A stretch of 64,000 bases of DNA from Chaetoderma sp. LZ-2023a (taxonomy: Eukaryota > Mollusca > Caudofoveata > Chaetodermatida > Chaetodermatidae), in the NCBI GenBank assembly GCA_034401795.1, contig CM067370.1, positions 63,699,254-63,763,253 of the forward strand, given 5' to 3'. Under the pieces are notes generated by a model. That model saw only the letters and a list, made by a program, of their open reading frames with translations. It had not been told where the DNA came from and searched no databases. The position numbers were made by a program, and so were the translations under genes. Shown piece by piece: positions 22,283 through 32,569 of the stretch (position 1 is the first letter of the stretch; every line of letters starts with the position of its first letter).

Positions 22283-22650
22283 TCTGTAACTTAGCCTGAT
22301 GGAAGCTTTAATTTACATAGCCTATCCTGATATGGAAGATCTTTCATACCCAGCAGCTGCTTGGTGGCTTGTTGTTGTACTTTGTCTATAAGTTCCATGT
22401 GTTTTATCCTAAATAGTGCCCATACAGAGCTCACGAAGTCTAAATGAATTCTTACTAATGTCTTATATCATGGGATAAAGTTCTCGCAGCTCATGCATTG
22501 GACAGTTCTTCTTAGTAAGGCTTACATTGAGTTAGCTTTATTTACTCTCTCGCTACTATGTTGATCGAAACTTGAGTCTATGGTGATACCAATATCTTTC
22601 TCTTGGGTAGCATTTTGTAAGGGTTTAACATCAAGAGTGTAATTATACAA
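22283..22650 (-). pseudogene. LINE RT fragment, antisense, second half of the split LINE
   Basis: The minus strand reads EKDIGITIDSSFDQHS, then LRRTVQCM, KTLVRIHLDFVSSVWA, KVQQQATKQLLG and YQDRLCKLKLPSG. This is the thumb/C-terminal region of a CR1/Jockey-like LINE. It contains internal stops. It runs up to the TCCT duplication, beyond which the same LINE resumes at 7,978. Confidence 0.8.
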
Positions 22651-22689
22651 GGTCGCACACAAGCGCTTACTATACAAACTCGAATATTA

Positions 22690-23185
22690 CGGAATAACAT
22701 GAAACATTAATAAATGGGTAAAAGACGTCTTAGAAAATCGTCAAAAGAAAATTGTTCTCAAAGGCAAATTTTCCAACGAAACCTCTGTTGCATCAGGAGT
22801 ACCTCAAGTGTCGTTCCTCGGCCCACTGCTTTTCTCAGCCTTCATTAACGACCTGCCTGAATGCGTCACAGCATCCACAGCTAGACTCTTTGCAGATGAC
22901 GGATTTTTTCAAAAGGTTATTAAGGGAATAACAGATAGCAGAGCACAACAATAAGATATAACCAGTTTGACGAGGTGGGAAGCTGATTGGTTGATGGAAT
23001 TCTACCCTGGGAAACATCAAGTGGTACATGTAACAAACAAGATAAAGCCATTCCCATTCACTTGCTCGATCCAGAACCAGCCACTAGAGAGTACCGATAG
23101 GGCCAAATACCTTGGATTGACCAGCCTCAAGAAACGCTCATGGAATGAACATGAGACAGGACCGGGTGATTTATGTCCCCTCTGA
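22690..23185 (+). pseudogene. LINE reverse transcriptase core fragment, sense
   Basis: The plus strand reads WVKDVLENRQKKIVLKGKFS, ETSVASGVPQVSFLGPLLFS, FINDLPECV and RLFADDGFF. It then continues TRWEADWLMEFYPGKHQVVH and RAKYLGLT. The GVPQGSxLGPLLF and FADD motifs are hallmarks of LINE RT motifs B and C. PQGS has become PQVS and a stop interrupts the frame, so this copy is inactive. It may be the continuation of the sense LINE at 7,215-7,590 after a rearrangement. Confidence 0.8.
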
Positions 23186-23189
23186 AGGA

Positions 23190-23335
23190 CGTGTCAGTTG
23201 AATGATGTATGGAATGGCGCAGGTTTTTAAACCTTGATCACATATCTGAATGCGGGATTGAACCCAACTATTTGGACCTGGATTCCAAGCATGTCCGGGG
23301 CAACAGTTTTGCCGACTGACCCAATGTGCCATCCG
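23190..23335 (-). mobile_element. tRNA-derived SINE-like sequence
   Basis: On the minus strand an A-box-like TGGCACATTGG (23,321-23,331) is followed about 57 bp on by GGTTCAATCCC (23,254-23,264), a perfect match to the RNA polymerase III B box. The cloverleaf is not clean and no anticodon arm is convincing, so a SINE head is more likely than a tRNA gene. Confidence 0.5.
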
Positions 23336-23347
23336 ATGTGTGTATTT

Positions 23348-24296
23348 CAATCAATCAATCAATCATCATAGTGACAGACTTAATCATGAAGCAGCTTGTG
23401 AGTCCCAAGTTTGAGTTATTGAGTTTATTAAGTTTAATTAGTCATAGTAATAAGTTATCTTATTGAAATGTTTGTCTAGTCTGGCTTATGAAAATATCTA
23501 TGTTTTGGGATAGCACAATGTTTTCAGGTAGCGAATTCCAATGTGAGATTACGCATTGTGAGAAGACATTTTTTCTAGTATTGTTGCGACAAAAATTGGT
23601 TTGAATCTTGAGTTTGTGACCACGCGTTGTCATGTGTGCCGTATGATTATTAGTGAAGAATTGATCTGCGTCTGTATTGTACATCCCATGTATAATTGTG
23701 TATGATTCAATAAGATCCCCCATGAATCTTCTATATTTTATTGACATGAGACTAAGTGACTTAATCTGTCTCTGTAGCTTAGGTGTTTAAGGGTAGGGAT
23801 AAGTTTTGTTGCTCTACGCTGAACCCTTTCTATAATTTCTTGATTGCCTTAATAAGTGAGGTGACCAAACTGAGTTGCAATATTCTAGAATGGGCCTGAC
23901 CAAAGACTTATAAAGTAAGATGAAGTTGTTTTGATCCATGTGGGAAAAGGTTCGCCTAATAATGGGTAGTGTACTGTTTGCTTTTGATACGATTTTGTTA
24001 ATGTGTGAATCAAAAGAAAGTTTGCTGTCTATGTAGATTCCTAGGTCCCTTTCGACAACTGACTGAGAAATAGTTAGTCGCCTGTGCTTAGATTCCAGCA
24101 CTTTACATATTATAGGTGTGAGGCTGATGGGTCTGTAGTTCTCTACGTCTTGTTTGGATACTTTCTTATGCATCGTTGTTACTGTTGCCATTTTCCAAAT
24201 GTTTGGTAATATACTTTCTTTTATTGATTTGTTAAATAAGATGCTCAGTGGTAAGGATATTTCACTGGCTGTTTCAGTTAATATTCGGGCAGGAAT
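23348..24296 (-). pseudogene. LINE (CR1/Jockey-like) with its RT core deleted
   Basis: The minus strand reads EISLPLSILFNKSIKESILP, WKMATVTTMHKK, ENYRPISLTPIICKVLE, then jumps at about 24,085 to SVVERDLGIYIDSKLSF and continues RRTFSHMDQNNFILLYKSLV. The C-terminal part follows (YRRFMGDLIESYTIIHGMYN, FSQCVISHWNSLPENIV). The RT palm with motifs A, B and C is missing between the two parts. The 3' end runs into a TGATTGATTGATTGA tail at 23,348-23,365, like the short tandem tails of CR1/L2 elements. Confidence 0.8.
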
Positions 24297-27200
24297 TTGA
24301 GGAAGGTGCCTCGTGCGGGCCTCCATCACAGGAATTCTTGCTGTTGCGAGAGGCAAGTGCCTCATGCGGGCCTCCATCACAGGAAAATGCCTTCGACGCC
24401 GAAGCGGAGGAAAAGGGTTAGCAAAAAGGGCCACTCTTTTGTTCAACAGAAAATGCTAAGTGCTGAAAATCCTGGTGAATCCACAATTAACGTGATGCGT
24501 ACTGGTTTACATGAAGGCGGTACAAGCGATTTCCAAAGAATTCCCACGTCACCGTCTTATGTAGTTCCAAAATGCTGTATTGGTAGATGCCGCTTTATTT
24601 ATGTGGGCCTTCTGCTACGGTCTAACCTACCAATTAGTTGTTAGAAACGAAAACTAGCGTTGGCTGAAAGTGGCAGGGATTCCTACCTATCATTAGATAC
24701 AGCTGTCCAATGGGCGCAGATGCTTAGCTTCCCGTAGGTCGCTTTGAAAGAGCATCTACCTCCAAAGACAGTATGTGTACATGTTACATGGCAACGCATC
24801 CAAATTTGATGAAAATCTGGCTACCTTGCTCCGCAACCACATAAAACATCACCTGGACAATGGCTACATTTCACATAAGCAAGTTTGATCACTGACATAT
24901 CGTTAAGGTGGGGATAGAGAGGTGACTATCCATTATGAGCATCCTTCCCGTGAGGGCGTGGCGGATTCCAAGATCCTTCCCAGACACTTCAACGAGTTGG
25001 ATGGCTATGCGCGTCTCGTGAGTCACTGATTCCTACAGATCTAACTTTTGACCTGTCATTAGGATTAAGTTCCAATGCGGCCAGATATGCACTGTGGGCC
25101 GGTAAATAAAATATCAAACTCGCATTCATAACTGTATGTTTTCGCAGTGGTTTCCTTCATTGGCAGGGTTATTTAGCTAACAAGTATCCGAGGATACGGG
25201 GGAGATGTATGTAAATCAGCACTTTGACCATCACCGCTCAGAAACCCCCGATGGTATCCCATGGTCGGATCTGATCAACGTGCTGATGGGACATCCAAAG
25301 AATTAAGAGCCATGCAGCTGGTGGATCATGGAAAGAGACAATAATTTGATATATACGAGGCCCTATAGGTATTTGGCTAATTTTACACAAGCTTGCCAGA
25401 GTGCGGGGCTACATTATCGCAACAACTGGAAAAGAGGCGTACACTATATGTCTCCTAACGAAGAGATTGTCCCTAACCACTTTAACCCATCCTATCGAGC
25501 TAAATAGTACGGTTTAGTCGATAACATACCGGGCTCAAACAATTAGAGCACGGTCAGCGACCTCAGTGTAAAATTGATAATGGTGGGAATAAGTGATGTG
25601 GATATAAATGTTGCTGTATAGTATCTCCTAGCATACTGAAGTCCAATGTTTTCTACAATTAAACAAAACATATTAACTGGATGGCTATCTGCCATATACA
25701 TCTAACCAATGCAATAAGTAGATTGTAATTAAATTAAGTAACTAAGTATCATAGACTGATAAACTTAGACTAGTTGAGAGCACCACAGTAAACAAGAATG
25801 ATATTCACAGTAATAAGGAAATTATAAATTGCAGTCCTAAGACCGGGAAGGCACCTATTAGTCATCAGTAACAAATACGGAAATAATAATTAGATGTACA
25901 ATAGTATAGTTACTTGAGTACCTAATAGTCATCAGTACGGAACAGGCTACTATGGTACTGAAATTGAGGCGCTAACATATTCATAGCATGAGTCAACACA
26001 GTCTCTGAAGCTGGAGAGATTTCCGCAGGCGATTCCCGCAGCTGGTTTTCGCAGGTTGGCTCCGCAAGCTGACTCCTGCAGGCAGGGTAGATACGGTACA
26101 CACTCAGGACAGTGAAGCAGCACAGTGAAGTAACATCTATTAGATAGTCTCTGTAACTAAATCACAATTTATGCGGAAGTGAGAAAGTTTTCCGTCCGGC
26201 GACGGAAGTAGTAAAGTTGAAGGGTGCCCATTAACAGAGAGGGAAGTATACAATGTTAAGCAGTTACATAACTTGGCACATGGTGCAGGATGCGTTGCAT
26301 AGCTCTTGCAGCGCACCTAGCAAAGTCCACCAGACAGTGGTCAAAAAGTTAATTAAAACACACACGACATGCAGTGCAGAATTTAGTGTCCACATTTCAA
26401 TGTGGTCGGCAGATCCGGCCAGTCATTCATCAAGAATCACCATAGCTCTACATCATGTAGGATCACATCCCGGGCCTGTACGGCCCCTCCCGCAGAGGTT
26501 GAGTTAGGAAAGTCCGGATGCACAAGGTCTAACTTTAAATTAATTTATTACTCTCGGATGGCCATCCGAGAGTATACAAAAACTGGTGGAAGCCTAGGAT
26601 GTCCTACCACCGCGGATGTGCTGGGTTCCGTAAGATACCGGTATAAGTGAGAATCACTGGTAGGTCAGCAGGTTACATCCATCCTCCTGATGCTGCAGAG
26701 GTTCTGCGCGGGCCGGCTTCCACACCGGCGATGCTCCTGATCCTCGATTTTTCACCCCTTTTATATTCGCTGTGACGTTGGAGCTGGTCGCCTCAACCAA
26801 TCAGTGGCCGAGCGCCAGCCAATCAGTGTGCTAGTATACCAGTGACGTATCGACCACTAGTACAATATCACTCTGTATTTAGTTTAATACATACATGCGA
26901 TTATGACGTTATAGCAATATTCTAAGTATAATTTAACGGGGAGCTTCGATGATAACTCCGGCATTTCTGGGTCGATTTTAAAAAGGTTTACAGTTCTAAA
27001 AAGATTGTTTTATTCTGGTCCTGATCAGCACCAAGAACACCGAGAACGGATAAATTATAAACATTTACGAGTACCTACTCGGTACACTATAGGCATGCAC
27101 TCGCTTCAAATTCCGAGATGTGTTGTCAGGGAAACTCTGACGCACGCGCGCATGCGCACCACGCATTTTATCGGACCTAGCTAATTTTTTACGAGAAACC

Positions 27201-27338
27201 TCTCTCATAGGGCTTATGTACGCATACCATCCCACCCAAGGGGGTGGGGGCGTGCTTGGAGAGAATCTGGAGTGCCCTTTCCGTACCCAGCTTTGCTGGG
27301 ACGGTCAGTACCCGTCTGGTCAGTCCGGAGCCATAGAT
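24297..27338 (-). repeat. Inverted copy of the Gypsy-2 LTR
   Basis: On the minus strand this copy runs parallel to 18,972 to about 21,760, including the ACGGTCAGTACCCGTC region, the TATA block and the CGCTTTATTTATG block. It is truncated before the GCTACA end. The left edge contains a 28-bp direct repeat with GCGGGCCTCCATCACAGGA (24,306 and 24,357). It abuts LINE sequence on both sides, but no target duplication or clean TG start is seen, so a rearranged solo LTR is my best reading. Confidence 0.7.
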
Positions 27339-27480
27339 TAATTTCCTGTTTTCAGAGCAGGTTGCATTAAATGACACGCATTGTGTTCTATCAGTTAAGT
27401 ATCTCTGAAACCAGTCAAGTGCACATCCTCAGATTCCATAATAGCCAAAAAGATGCCCTTCCGACAATACATTAGGAGAC
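27339..27480 (-). pseudogene. Short LINE RT fragment, antisense
   Basis: The minus strand reads GCALDWFQRYLTDRTQCVSF, then SENRKLIYG, the segment preceding the PQGS motif in LINE RTs. It stops where the inverted LTR copy begins. Confidence 0.6.
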
Positions 27481-27691
27481 AGCAACAATGCCACTTTCAT
27501 CCTAAGCAGTAAATTTCATCATCATCATTTTACGAGGCATATGCCATTGACTTGTTATTGCCTCAGTATTTTTTTGTAGTATTTCTTGCTCCGTCCAATT
27601 CAAAAGGTCTTTCTTGGATATCTAGTTTATTTTAAAGTGATTTGACTGTTGTTGATTAATTAAGTCTCCTCGAAACTGTTAGATTTAAGAG
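27481..27691. other. Non-coding spacer, possible LINE tail remnants
   Basis: AT-rich. On the minus strand a short piece (SKKDLLNWTEQEILQK) loosely resembles LINE C-terminal ends, but it is too short to assign. Confidence 0.3.
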
Positions 27692-27840
27692 TTAACTCTT
27701 ACCACTCCGGTGTCAATATTCTATCTTTTGCTATGTAAATAACAAAGAAGCCGGTGTACATTTCTCAACAGTTTGGTTGATGATGTTGATGTCTATGACA
27801 GCAACATCATCCCCCAAATTTACAAAAAAATGAACACTAG
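27692..27840. mobile_element. Relic of a palindromic TTAA MITE
   Basis: TTAACTCTTACCACTC resembles the end of the MITE at 55,465-55,714. The inner palindrome GTGTACATTT...GATGATGTTGATGTC / GACAGCAACATCATC is the same design. The right end is not found. Confidence 0.5.
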
Positions 27841-28301
27841 ATCATCTATTAATTTAATATTAAAATGTAAAATCTTGACATGGGAGCGGCAAGGGCCAAC
27901 ACTGACTTGTGGAAATGTGGTGGTGCAGATGAATGTTCCCTGCATCAGTTGCAGTGTGCCGCCTACACTCATGATTACACCCTGCTTTGTTTTGTTTTTC
28001 TGTGTTTGCCGCTATCCGAATCTCCTTCTCTATGCTAGTGTCTCTTCCTGCTACCACAAAATGCAGATTTGGAAGCAGAGACTTATCCACCAATAATTGA
28101 AATCACTACAGAGCATGATTTTATCGATGCACAGGCTACTCCAAGATAAGTCCACTGTATTGGAAGAATTGGAGTATGACTTTGTGTTGGGCTGGTAGAT
28201 GTATGCATGTTCAGTCGAATTCAAATGATCTTTCTTTGAAGTAGATATCTAGTTTGCTTTTTAATAATTCACTGACAAAAGGCCATACAGGCCTCATACA
28301 T
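27841..28301. other. Non-coding stretch
   Basis: One open frame on each strand spans 27,773-28,096, but neither has a recognised domain or convincing composition. The block ATCTTTCTT, AGATATCTAGTTT near 28,230 repeats a similar block near 27,610. Confidence 0.35.
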
Positions 28302-28305
28302 CGTA

Positions 28306-28355
<50 letters not shown>
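28302..28355. repeat. (ATG)n microsatellite
   Basis: A near-pure ATG run of about 17 units, joined to the 3' end of an antisense LINE fragment. Confidence 0.9.
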
Positions 28356-28358
<3 letters not shown>

Positions 28359-28700
28359 TTCAAGTGTTGTTGCTTCGACTATTGTAGCTGGCAGTGAATT
28401 CCACTGTGGTAATACTCTGTTAGCGAAAAAGTGGTTGCGAATATCTTTGTTGCTGTGTTTTATGTTGAGCTTTAACCTATGACCTCTGGTCGGTGTAATA
28501 CTGGATGGTTCGAAAAAGTAGTCCTTATCAATATTATATAGATTCCTGATGAGCATGAATGTTTCAATTAAATCTCCTCGAAATCGTCTATATTTCAGTG
28601 GCATTAGATTTATGGCTTCAAGTCGTTCCGTGTAGCTGTACTGTTTGATTTGTGGGACAAGTTTTGTTGCTCGGCGTTGAACTGACACAGATATAAATAT
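28356..28700 (-). pseudogene. LINE RT C-terminal fragment, antisense
   Basis: The minus strand reads VQRRATKLVPQIKQYSYTER, LKYRRFRGDLIETFMLIRNL, TRGHRLKLNIKH and FFANRVLPQWNSLPATIV. It is closely similar in layout to 23,460-23,800, so both come from one CR1/Jockey-like family. It is 5' truncated, the usual fate of LINE copies. The frame is open across this part. Confidence 0.8.
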
Positions 28701-28924
28701 ACGCACACAAATTCTAACACAAAGCTCTTTTAAACAAAATATGAAAAAATTATCTTAGAAAGATAATAAAAATCCAAACCAATGACATGAATGCAGAAGT
28801 CACCACCATGGCAGTACAAAAACAAGTATGTACCCAGTTGCCAGGATAACAACTAGAATGTAAAATACACATCTGCAATAATAATAATGCATCCGTAATT
28901 GTTGATGTGGATGATGCAGTTGTG

Positions 28925-28994
<70 letters not shown>

Positions 28995-29053
28995 GTAATA
29001 ATAATAATGCACCAAGAAATGTTGATACAAATTAGGCCGCATTGTTATATATG

Positions 29054-29116
<63 letters not shown>

Positions 29117-29167
29117 CTGCACCAAGAAATGTTGATACAAATTAGGCCGTATTATTATATATGACAA

Positions 29168-29232
<65 letters not shown>
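28925..29232. repeat. (AAT)n microsatellites in repeated units
   Basis: Three AAT runs (28,926-28,995; 29,054-29,115; 29,163-29,232) are separated by near-identical spacers. Each spacer carries CACCAAGAAATGTTGATACA, AATTAGGCCG and TTATATATGA. This is a higher-order tandem unit of about 110-130 bp. Confidence 0.85.
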
Positions 29233-29272
29233 TTGTAAACAAGATATGCATGTGTTTTCCCCCATTCCCATG

Positions 29273-29312
<40 letters not shown>

Positions 29313-29314
29313 TG
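29273..29314. repeat. (TGCG)n microsatellite
   Basis: About ten TGCG units ending in TGTGTG. Confidence 0.9.
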
Positions 29315-29409
29315 TGTGTTAATTGTCTATTGTCTTAAATGTATACATGTAAATATTATATTATCTTCACCCATGATCCAATTATTACTGAATTATATGT
29401 TTATTATAT

Positions 29410-29536
29410 GTTAAATGTAATGGGGTCCACCGCTGTATAGGCTTAGCCTTTGGTGGACTGCCTGTTGTGTAAATGTAAAATCTATGTGTTATATGAAAAT
29501 AAATAATTTTGAATCTTGAATCTTGAATCTTGAACT
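29410..29536 (+). mobile_element. LINE 3' end with (GAATCTT)n tail
   Basis: Sequence with GGTGGACTGCC and AATAAATAATTTT, followed by TTGAATCTTGAATCTTGAAT. Heptamer tails after a polyadenylation-like signal are typical of CR1-type LINE 3' ends. No coding part is attached. Confidence 0.55.
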
Positions 29537-30689
29537 CTTTCTAATAGCTGTGATTGCCTTTTCAATCTTGGTGAAATTTGTATATGTTTATTTCAGTTTT
29601 CACAAGTTTATTTAGATCTGTGTGACACGGGGCCTATAGATGAACTTCCGGTCGGTCCCGAAACAACCGCAAAAAGAAACTCCCGGAAGGAGGGTCGCCT
29701 CATGGCCTACATCCTGATAGACGGGAATTACTACACAAGACAAGAGAAGAAGAATATTGCAGTTAATTTCGGAATTTTACGCGTACTTAGTGTTGTATTT
29801 CTTTGATTTAAAACACAATATTGACTGCCAGTCAAAATGAATGCCCCACCGACGTTTGAGTCATTTCTACTTTTTGAAGGAGAGAAAAAGTAACTATCAT
29901 ATGTGTGTACTGTATTTCCGTGACTCATACAATGGTCAAGTTCGCACCCGAGTCGTTTCGCGTCTTTGCCTGTTCGCTCTGGACTGTTTCGCCCATATTC
30001 CCATTTGCCCTGGGTCGTTTCGCACGTGACCTGTGCAATTCCATGAATATGTCGATCACAAAACTATTTTTTAAAGTTCATTATAGTCTGACAAATTTTG
30101 TATCCTTTCCCTTTGGTATAAATAAATTGGTTGGAAATTTATTAGGGATTACAAATATTAACAATTTCTTTGGTTTCGAAAAGGCGTTTTGAGTAAAAAC
30201 TGGAGGAAATGTAGGTAGGATGGGGCGCAAGGGAAGTAACTTCCCGTCATGTTTACATAACATTGCAAACACCTTCTGGTCAGAAATTCATTCAGGCATG
30301 AGATTTTCCCGCAAATTCTGGGAATTCCGCATTTTACTTTTGCTTTCCGCCAATTTTACAAATGTGTTCCACTTCCCGCAAATCCCGGTCCGTGAATAGC
30401 ATGTTCCGTGAAAATTCCGCTAAATAAGAATCGGCTTCTTTCGATTATATACTGCATATAATAGCGAATGCGAAAACAACCGACTCGACAAACATTAGTT
30501 ACCATCACCGCATAGTACGCATGTTATGATTGGCCGAAGCGGACGGAAATCGCTTTACTGTCCAACCAAATCGATGGTTAAGCGATACAACATTCCGCTA
30601 ATGGATGCTTTGTTCGGCAGTTGAAGCAAAATTAAATTACCTTATTCGTTGTAATTTTGTACGGTTTAACGGAAAATAAAAGAATATGT
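29537..30689. other. Non-coding stretch, possible upstream region of a zinc-finger exon
   Basis: No gene is recognised. A GTCGTTTCGC motif occurs at about 29,951 and 30,015, and CCGC-rich short repeats at 30,300-30,420. An inverted CCAAT (GATTGG) lies near 30,529. Confidence 0.35.
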
Positions 30690-30975
30690 TTTCAAGATTT
30701 GTTGATAGACAGACCGATAACGTGTAATTGATCGATAAAGGTGTAAAAAATGTGTTTAAGTGGGACTGGTTAGTCAAAAGCCAGGACAATGTGCCATTCT
30801 GTGATTTTATTCGCAAGTTGAAACTCCCGGGAAAAGCGTACTGTATTTGGTGTAGCCAAGAAATATTGTATGGCGGTCGAGGCTTTGAGGCACTAAATTC
30901 GCATTATAAAAGTGCCAACATAAATCCATCACCACTATTCGCAAGTCAAATTACAGCTTGACATTTTCGGGTAAG
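30690..30975 (+). pseudogene. BED/TTF-like zinc-finger exon relic
   Basis: The open frame reads NVFKWDWLVKSQ, FIRKLKLPGKAYCIWCSQEI, YGGRGFEALNSHYKSA. The Trp-rich start, CxxC, and HxxxxxxH-type ending match a small zinc finger found at the start of many invertebrate transposase-like and host proteins. A one-base shift after NSHYKSA restores a natural continuation (KHKSITTIRKSNYSL) up to GGTAAGTG at about 30,969-30,976, a good splice-donor consensus. I infer the first exon of a gene or DNA transposon, broken by one deleted base. What it belonged to is unknown. Confidence 0.45.
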
Positions 30976-31551
30976 TGTTAAATGTTTTATAATTTTTCTT
31001 CACTCAACTGGGTGTAGTTGTTGACTACCGATTTTTAAATCAGGAGTCATACTTGTTAGCCTTTATTAGCAGCCTGTTATCATACCCGCTCTAAATTCTA
31101 TGGTGGATCTGATCATAGGCCTATAATTTGGGATATTTTACCCAGATGTAGGAAATAAAAAAGATTTAGGCAGCCAATAAGATGTTGAATATTTTGAAAC
31201 TTATTTGACTGGAAAAGCAACTGGGCAGCAGGTTACAGGGGAATATAGTTTCCCTAGAACAGACTGCCACCATTCACACTAAGTATAATCACTATTCATA
31301 GTCATATTGTCGATATTAGTAAACACATTCACAGTACACCGTAAACAGAAATAATGCAAAACAGTTAGTGCATTTTAAACTAATTTTCACTTGGCCACAT
31401 TGTTATTAAAGTATTCTATATGGAGCTTATCATTGAAGTACGGATGAAATTGACCTTTACAGTTGTCTTGAGAAATCTCCACTTGCAGGCCAATTGATGA
31501 CTATTTTTTATAATTTCCAACTGAATTGACTGGCTTAATAACTGAGCCAGT
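30976..31551. other. Non-coding stretch, possible intron
   Basis: AT-rich, no gene recognised. It would be intronic if the zinc-finger exon relic is part of a spliced gene. Confidence 0.3.
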
Positions 31552-31735
31552 CATTCTCCTTCGATCAATACTCACCATTCTATTACTTCTGATACAGCTA
31601 GCTCTGATAGCTGGGCTCTAGGACTATAGACTTAGAAAGCTTTACCGACTCCTGGAACCGGGTACTCGGCACCCAACTGCTGAGTACCCATTTGCCATGA
31701 AGCTCATTCTTGTTTGCATAGCAACAAGAGACACA
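31552..31735. repeat. Left inverted terminal repeat of DIRS-1
   Basis: This matches the reverse complement of 38,383-38,566, sharing AATACTCACCATTCTATTAC, AGGACTATAGACTTAG and AAGCTTTACCGACTCCTGGA. The outermost bases (CATTCTCCTTCGATC) differ from the right end, as in other DIRS elements where the ICR carries both ends. Confidence 0.85.
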
Positions 31736-32569
31736 TGCTTTTTTGCAGTTGGAAGTCTTGAGATTGTTCTAAGTCTTTTTTCTGTGTTAAATTGTGATAG
31801 CTTGTGCGCTCTCTAAAGGATATTTGGATTACCATGGATGCTGCCGATGATAACCAGGTTGTATATTTCCATGTTATTCCTTAGTTAAAAGACTTAGGTC
31901 TTTGAAAGTTCGTCTGTGTCGCATGTTCCAATTTCTAACCCCAAAGAATCTGGGACGTGTGTTAACAATGAAATATGCCAGATGATCGCCTTCTTTAAAC
32001 CCCAACAGGCGATCGGCAGATATGAAAATAGGTGTTGGTTGACAGTGTTTTATAACACGAATATCGGCTGACGTCGTTCTCCGTAAGATCCGAGCAGGTG
32101 ACGTCACACCCGTGTTTCTCTGATGTTATGTGAAGAAAATGTTTCATTAATTCACCCATCTGATTCTAGGTGCTGCGTACTTTAATTGGTACCAGAAAAC
32201 TTTGGAATTTTCAAGTTTTGCGTGTTATCACGATCTGTTTGCAATGATAGGTGGTTTCAAAATTCATGATTTAGATGTGTGGTCCGCGGTTTTACTGTGT
32301 GCTACAGCAGTTTGTTTACATTTTGTTGTTTCTTCACATATTGTTTTGGCCTTCGTTAGGAGTATAATTTATATTTATTATTAAATATACCCCGAATGCG
32401 ATGCGATATGATTCCTGGTTCCGTGATACATCCTTGAGGATCAGTGTATGGGTGTATTATTGCCCGCTTCGTTCTTGTCATCATAATCAATGCGATCTTT
32501 GCTGTAACGTTGCGGGGTGGGGTGCGGGAGGGTTTACAGTTAATTTATGGTCAGATATTTGAAAATTAA

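Noticed and set aside
23254-23331. Functional tRNA gene
   Set aside because: A and B boxes are present but the arms do not pair convincingly and no anticodon loop can be placed, so a SINE head is more likely.
27773-28096. Open frames on both strands near 27.9 kb
   Set aside because: They start inside a palindromic MITE relic and have no domain; the Cys content is not arranged as a finger.
28800-29251. Tyr- and Leu-rich frames over the AAT runs
   Set aside because: Translations of microsatellites, not genes.
31874-32107. 77-residue minus-strand frame inside DIRS-1
   Set aside because: It lies in the untranslated leader of the element, antisense to it, without recognised motifs.
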